64,000 nt of DNA from UBA1479 sp963976055 (lineage in GTDB: Bacteria; Pseudomonadota; Alphaproteobacteria; Rhodospirillales; Casp-alpha2). The stretch's first letter is position 1. Each line of letters starts with the position of its first letter. This document shows positions 61,620-64,000 of this stretch, in pieces. Location: contig CAXBJB010000006.1 in NCBI GenBank assembly GCA_963976055.1, positions 124,001-188,000 of the forward strand, read 5' to 3'. The position numbers were made by a program, and so were the translations under genes. The notes below the pieces were generated by a model, which was not told where the DNA came from, did not search any database, and saw only the letters and a program-made list of their open reading frames with translations.

Positions 61620-62864
61620 TCAGGCGGCGGCGCCGTCGCGGGTCGATGCCTTTTGCCGGCGATTCGCCCGCTTCTCCCATTCGGTGATGTAGTCGCGGGT
61701 CAGCGGCAGCACGTCACGCTTCTTCGCCAGTTGGATCTGGAACACCACGTTGTCCATGTTTCGGAACGAACATTCGCTGGCCGCCAGATAATATTCCCAC
61801 ATGCGGCAGAAGCGTTCATCATAAAGCGCTTTGGCCTCGTCGCGCCGCTTATGGAAGCGGTGGCGCCAATGCTTCAGGGTTTCCGCGTAATGCAGGCGCA
61901 GGATTTCCACATCCGTGGTGATCAGGCTTGTCTGTTCGATGCTGCGCATGACCTCGGACAGGGCCGGAACATAGCCGCCGGGAAAGATGTATTTGCGGAT
62001 CCACGGGTTGGTCGCGCGCGGAACCTCCGACCGCCCGATGGTGTGGATCAGCGCCACGCCGTCGTCGGTCAGAAGGTTCCTCACGGTGTCGAAGTATTCC
62101 AGGAAATAGGTGATGCCGACATGTTCGAACATGCCGACGGACACGATGCGGTCGAAGGTGCCCGTCTGTTCCCGATAGTCGCGCAAATGGAATTCAATCC
62201 GGTCCGACAGCCCCGCCTTGGCCGCCCGCTCCCGGGCCACGCCGAGTTGTTCCGTCGACAGGGTCAGGCCCGTGACCTGGGCCCCCAGTTCGCCGGCCAG
62301 ATAGATGCCCAGGCCACCCCAACCGCAGCCGATGTCCAGCACCTTCATGCCGGGCTCGATCATTAGTTTGGCCGCCAGATGGCGCTTTTTGTTCAACTGC
62401 GCGGTGTCCAGGCTGTCCTGCGGCGTTTGGAAATAGGCGCAGGAATATTGCCGGTCGCGGTCCAGGAACAGCTCGTACAGCCGCCCGTTGAGGTCGTAAT
62501 GATGGGCCACGTTCTTCCGTGCCCGCGACGCCGGATTGTATTGCTGCACGCGGCGGAACAGGGTGTCGGCGGCGGCGACCCAGGACATCATCGGGTGTTC
62601 GCCGCTGTTGTCCATGTTGGCGGTGATGAAATCCAGGAAATCGAAGATCGTGCCGTCCTCGACCGTGAAGGTGCCGTCCATATAGGCCTCGCCCAGGTAC
62701 AGGCCCGGGTTGAAGAACAGCTTCCAATGGAGGGACGGGTCGTGAAATCGGATGGTCAGATTGGCGCCGGGTGAGCCGGAAAAGACGTGTTCACGTCCGT
62801 GGGCGTCGATGGCCGTCAGTCTGCCGGTCTGGACGATATGGCGAAGAACATGCGCAAACAGCAT
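61620..62864 (-). CDS. cfa: Cyclopropane-fatty-acyl-phospholipid synthase
   Basis: A 414-residue SAM-dependent enzyme that adds a methylene bridge to unsaturated fatty acids in membrane lipids. The SAM motif is VLDIGCGWGGLGIYLA; NVAHHYDLNGRLYELFLD and YSCAYF are typical. A GGGGGAGGTGG ribosome site precedes ATG 62864. Expression probably starts from the promoter at 62948-62976. Inserted between rplI and dnaB, with an rplI terminator before it. Confidence 0.95.
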   Translation of the reverse strand: MLFAHVLRHIVQTGRLTAIDAHGREHVFSGSPGANLTIRFHDPSLHWKLFFNPGLYLGEAYMDGTFTVEDGTIFDFLDFITANMDNSGEHPMMSWVAAADTLFRRVQQYNPASRARKNVAHHYDLNGRLYELFLDRDRQYSCAYFQTPQDSLDTAQLNKKRHLAAKLMIEPGMKVLDIGCGWGGLGIYLAGELGAQVTGLTLSTEQLGVARERAAKAGLSDRIEFHLRDYREQTGTFDRIVSVGMFEHVGITYFLEYFDTVRNLLTDDGVALIHTIGRSEVPRATNPWIRKYIFPGGYVPALSEVMRSIEQTSLITTDVEILRLHYAETLKHWRHRFHKRRDEAKALYDERFCRMWEYYLAASECSFRNMDNVVFQIQLAKKRDVLPLTRDYITEWEKRANRRQKASTRDGAAA

Positions 62865-62941
62865 TTTCCACCTCCCCCGGGGCAGGAATGCCAGTTCTTA
62901 CCCCTGGGCGTTTCCCTGAAACGCAAAAGCAACCGCGGGAA

Positions 62942-62976
62942 TTTATAATTGTTCTAAAAAATACCGGTGGTGTCAA
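62942..62976 (-). promoter_or_regulatory. cfa promoter overlapping an Irr-like box
   Basis: On the minus strand, TTGACA (62976-62971) and AACAAT (62953-62948) are 17 bases apart, a good vegetative promoter. Over the -10, TTTAGAA-CAA-TTATAAA (62958-62942, minus strand) differs by one base from a perfect TTTAGAA-N3-TTCTAAA iron control element. Confidence 0.45.
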
Positions 62977-63005
62977 TCCGCCGTAATCCGCGGTGCCCGG
63001 ACACG

Positions 63006-63032
63006 AAAAAAGGCGGCCCCAACGGGACCGCC
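63006..63032 (-). terminator. Rho-independent terminator after rplI
   Basis: Read on the minus strand, GGCGGTCCC and GGGGCCGCC form a nine-base stem (one G-U pair) with a three-base loop, followed by six T. It closes the rplI transcript 36 bases after the stop. Confidence 0.9.
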
Positions 63033-63067
63033 TTCTTTCACCTGTTCCGCCGGATGGGCGGGAAGGC

Positions 63068-63781
63068 TTACTTGTCTTCGTCGGCCTCAGCAGCGGCTTC
63101 CGCGGCGGCGGCAACGGCGCGGGCTTCGGCATCGGCCTTTTTCTTGGCGGCGGCTTCGGCCTCGTCGGCGGCGTCCTCGGCGGCTTCGGCGACGGCCTCA
63201 CCGGCGACGTCTTCCTCGAACACGGCGTCGGCCTGGGCGGCGACGGCTTCGGCGGCCTCGGCGGCGATGTCGGCGGCTTCCTTGGCGTCATCGCCGACAA
63301 GGGCCACGCCGGTGTCGGACTGGACCTGGGCCTCGTCCGGCGTGCGGGCGACGTTGGCGGTGATCGTCACCGTGACTTCCGGGTGCAGGCGCACGATGAC
63401 GTCATGCAGGCCCAGGGTCTTGATCGGGCGGGCCAGTTCGACCTGGTGGCGGGCGACGGTGAAGCCCGCGGCTTCCAGGGCCTCGGCGACGTCGCGGGCG
63501 TTGACCGAACCGTACAGCTGCCCGGCCTCGCCGGCCTGACGGATCAGAACGACCTTTTCGCCGTCCATCTTGGTTGAGACGGCTTCCGCTTCCTTGCGGT
63601 TTTCCAGGTTCTGGGCTTCAAGCTGCGCCTTCTGGGCCTCGAACACGCGCTTGTTGTCTTCGGTCGCGCGCAGGGCCTTCTTCTGGGGCAGCAGGTAATT
63701 GCGGGCAAAGCCGGCCTTGACTTTAACCACGTCGCCCATCTGGCCCAGTTTCTCGATACGTTCCAACAGGATCACGTCCAT
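63068..63781 (-). CDS. rplI: Ribosomal protein bL9 with long acidic C-terminal extension
   Basis: A 237-residue protein; the first ~148 residues are normal bL9 (DVILLERIEKLGQMGDVVKV, NYLLPQKKALRATEDN, the central helix, and a C-terminal domain with DVIVRLHPEVTVTI). Beyond that lies a ~75-residue Ala/Glu-rich tail without structure predicted by eye. L9 binds 23S rRNA and limits frameshifting. The extension is seen in some alphaproteobacteria; its role is unknown. Terminator follows at 63006. Confidence 0.96.
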   Translation of the reverse strand: MDVILLERIEKLGQMGDVVKVKAGFARNYLLPQKKALRATEDNKRVFEAQKAQLEAQNLENRKEAEAVSTKMDGEKVVLIRQAGEAGQLYGSVNARDVAEALEAAGFTVARHQVELARPIKTLGLHDVIVRLHPEVTVTITANVARTPDEAQVQSDTGVALVGDDAKEAADIAAEAAEAVAAQADAVFEEDVAGEAVAEAAEDAADEAEAAAKKKADAEARAVAAAAEAAAEADEDK

Positions 63782-63796
63782 TGCGATCTCTCCTAA

Positions 63797-64000
63797 TTAA
63801 TCATCATGCGGCGAGGTGCCGCCTGCGGGGCCGGTCAGCCGATGACGGATGCCGCCCCATTGTTCCAGAACGCCGACCGCGGCGGTCACAAGAAGACCGG
63901 CCCAGCCGACAACGAAAATTAGAAAGTAGACAGCCACCAGGGCCAACATCCCGTTCCGGATCCGCCGCGCCCAGTGGTGGATGACGGCGAGGCCCAACAG
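63797..64000 (-). CDS. DUF2232-like membrane protein, C-terminal part (cut by window edge)
   Basis: Only the last 67 residues are inside the window; the frame is open to base 64000. They contain one hydrophobic segment (MLALVAVYFLIFVVGWAGLLV) and end in GGIRHRLTGPAGG. Position before rplI and the LLGLAVIHHWARR stretch fit the DUF2232 membrane proteins that stand between rpsR and rplI in many alphaproteobacteria. Confidence 0.7.
   Translation of the reverse strand: MLGLAVIHHWARRIRNGMLALVAVYFLIFVVGWAGLLVTAAVGVLEQWGGIRHRLTGPAGGTSPHDD

Noticed and set aside
1..64000. tRNA, rRNA, CRISPR, prophage or insertion sequence
   Set aside because: No cloverleaf, spaced repeats, integrase, transposase or phage structural gene was recognised anywhere in the window.

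Overview
The window looks like chromosomal DNA of a GC-rich, probably marine or otherwise salt-exposed alphaproteobacterium of the Rhodospirillales type. Reasons are the high-GC codon usage, the block around rplI, a DUF2232-type gene, dnaB and alr, an encapsulated-ferritin-like protein very similar to the one known from Rhodospirillum, iron-response (Irr) type operators, and a two-gene route from glycine to glycine betaine. No prophage, insertion sequence, CRISPR array, rRNA or tRNA gene was found.

Layout. 1-3172: the 3' end of an accessory patch of lower GC, with a PstI-like methyltransferase (cut by the window edge) and its BsuBI/PstI-type endonuclease, a frameshifted small membrane protein, a SugE/Gdx-type exporter and a MarR regulator. 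3532-8880: a cyclic-nucleotide-binding protein facing a tight operon of a CheB-like methylesterase, a small-molecule kinase and a divergent enolase. 9075-11845: serC-serA. 11966-18030: a binding protein with a sensor kinase, then a large hybrid sensor kinase. 18062-19694: the betaine pair (glycine/sarcosine and sarcosine/dimethylglycine N-methyltransferases). 20177-26510: a GH17-GT2 beta-glucan synthase, an MmgE/PrpD protein, an acetyl-type MetA and a P-loop ATPase of unknown role. 26703-30874: a tungsten aldehyde oxidoreductase operon (aorABC, a MoaD-like protein and an unknown 100-residue protein). 30975-32101: an orphan EncFtn-like ferritin behind an Irr-type box, and an Hsp20. 32110-35688: der, bamB and a YfgM-like protein. 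35874-37853: small envelope proteins and a glutamine amidotransferase. 37854-38420: an AT-rich non-coding island. 38421-50424: two chemoreceptors, a DNA glycosylase, an iron-type alcohol dehydrogenase, FecR, CobC, TPR proteins and a glycosyltransferase. 50426-64000: a mostly conserved housekeeping run (SDR, purF, cvpA, radA, mlaFE, alr, dnaB, cfa, rplI, DUF2232) interrupted by three accessory genes at 55034-57103.

How the parts fit. SerC and SerA make serine, the usual source of glycine, and the methyltransferase pair turns glycine into the osmolyte betaine; MetA feeds methionine and so SAM; the GH17-GT2 enzyme probably makes a periplasmic glucan. Together this reads as salt and osmotic adaptation, although these genes are not one operon. 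The tungsten enzyme and a dyad that resembles a Crp/Fnr site before hsp20 suggest low-oxygen growth at times. The least explained unit is the CheB-kinase-enolase operon at 5470-8880.
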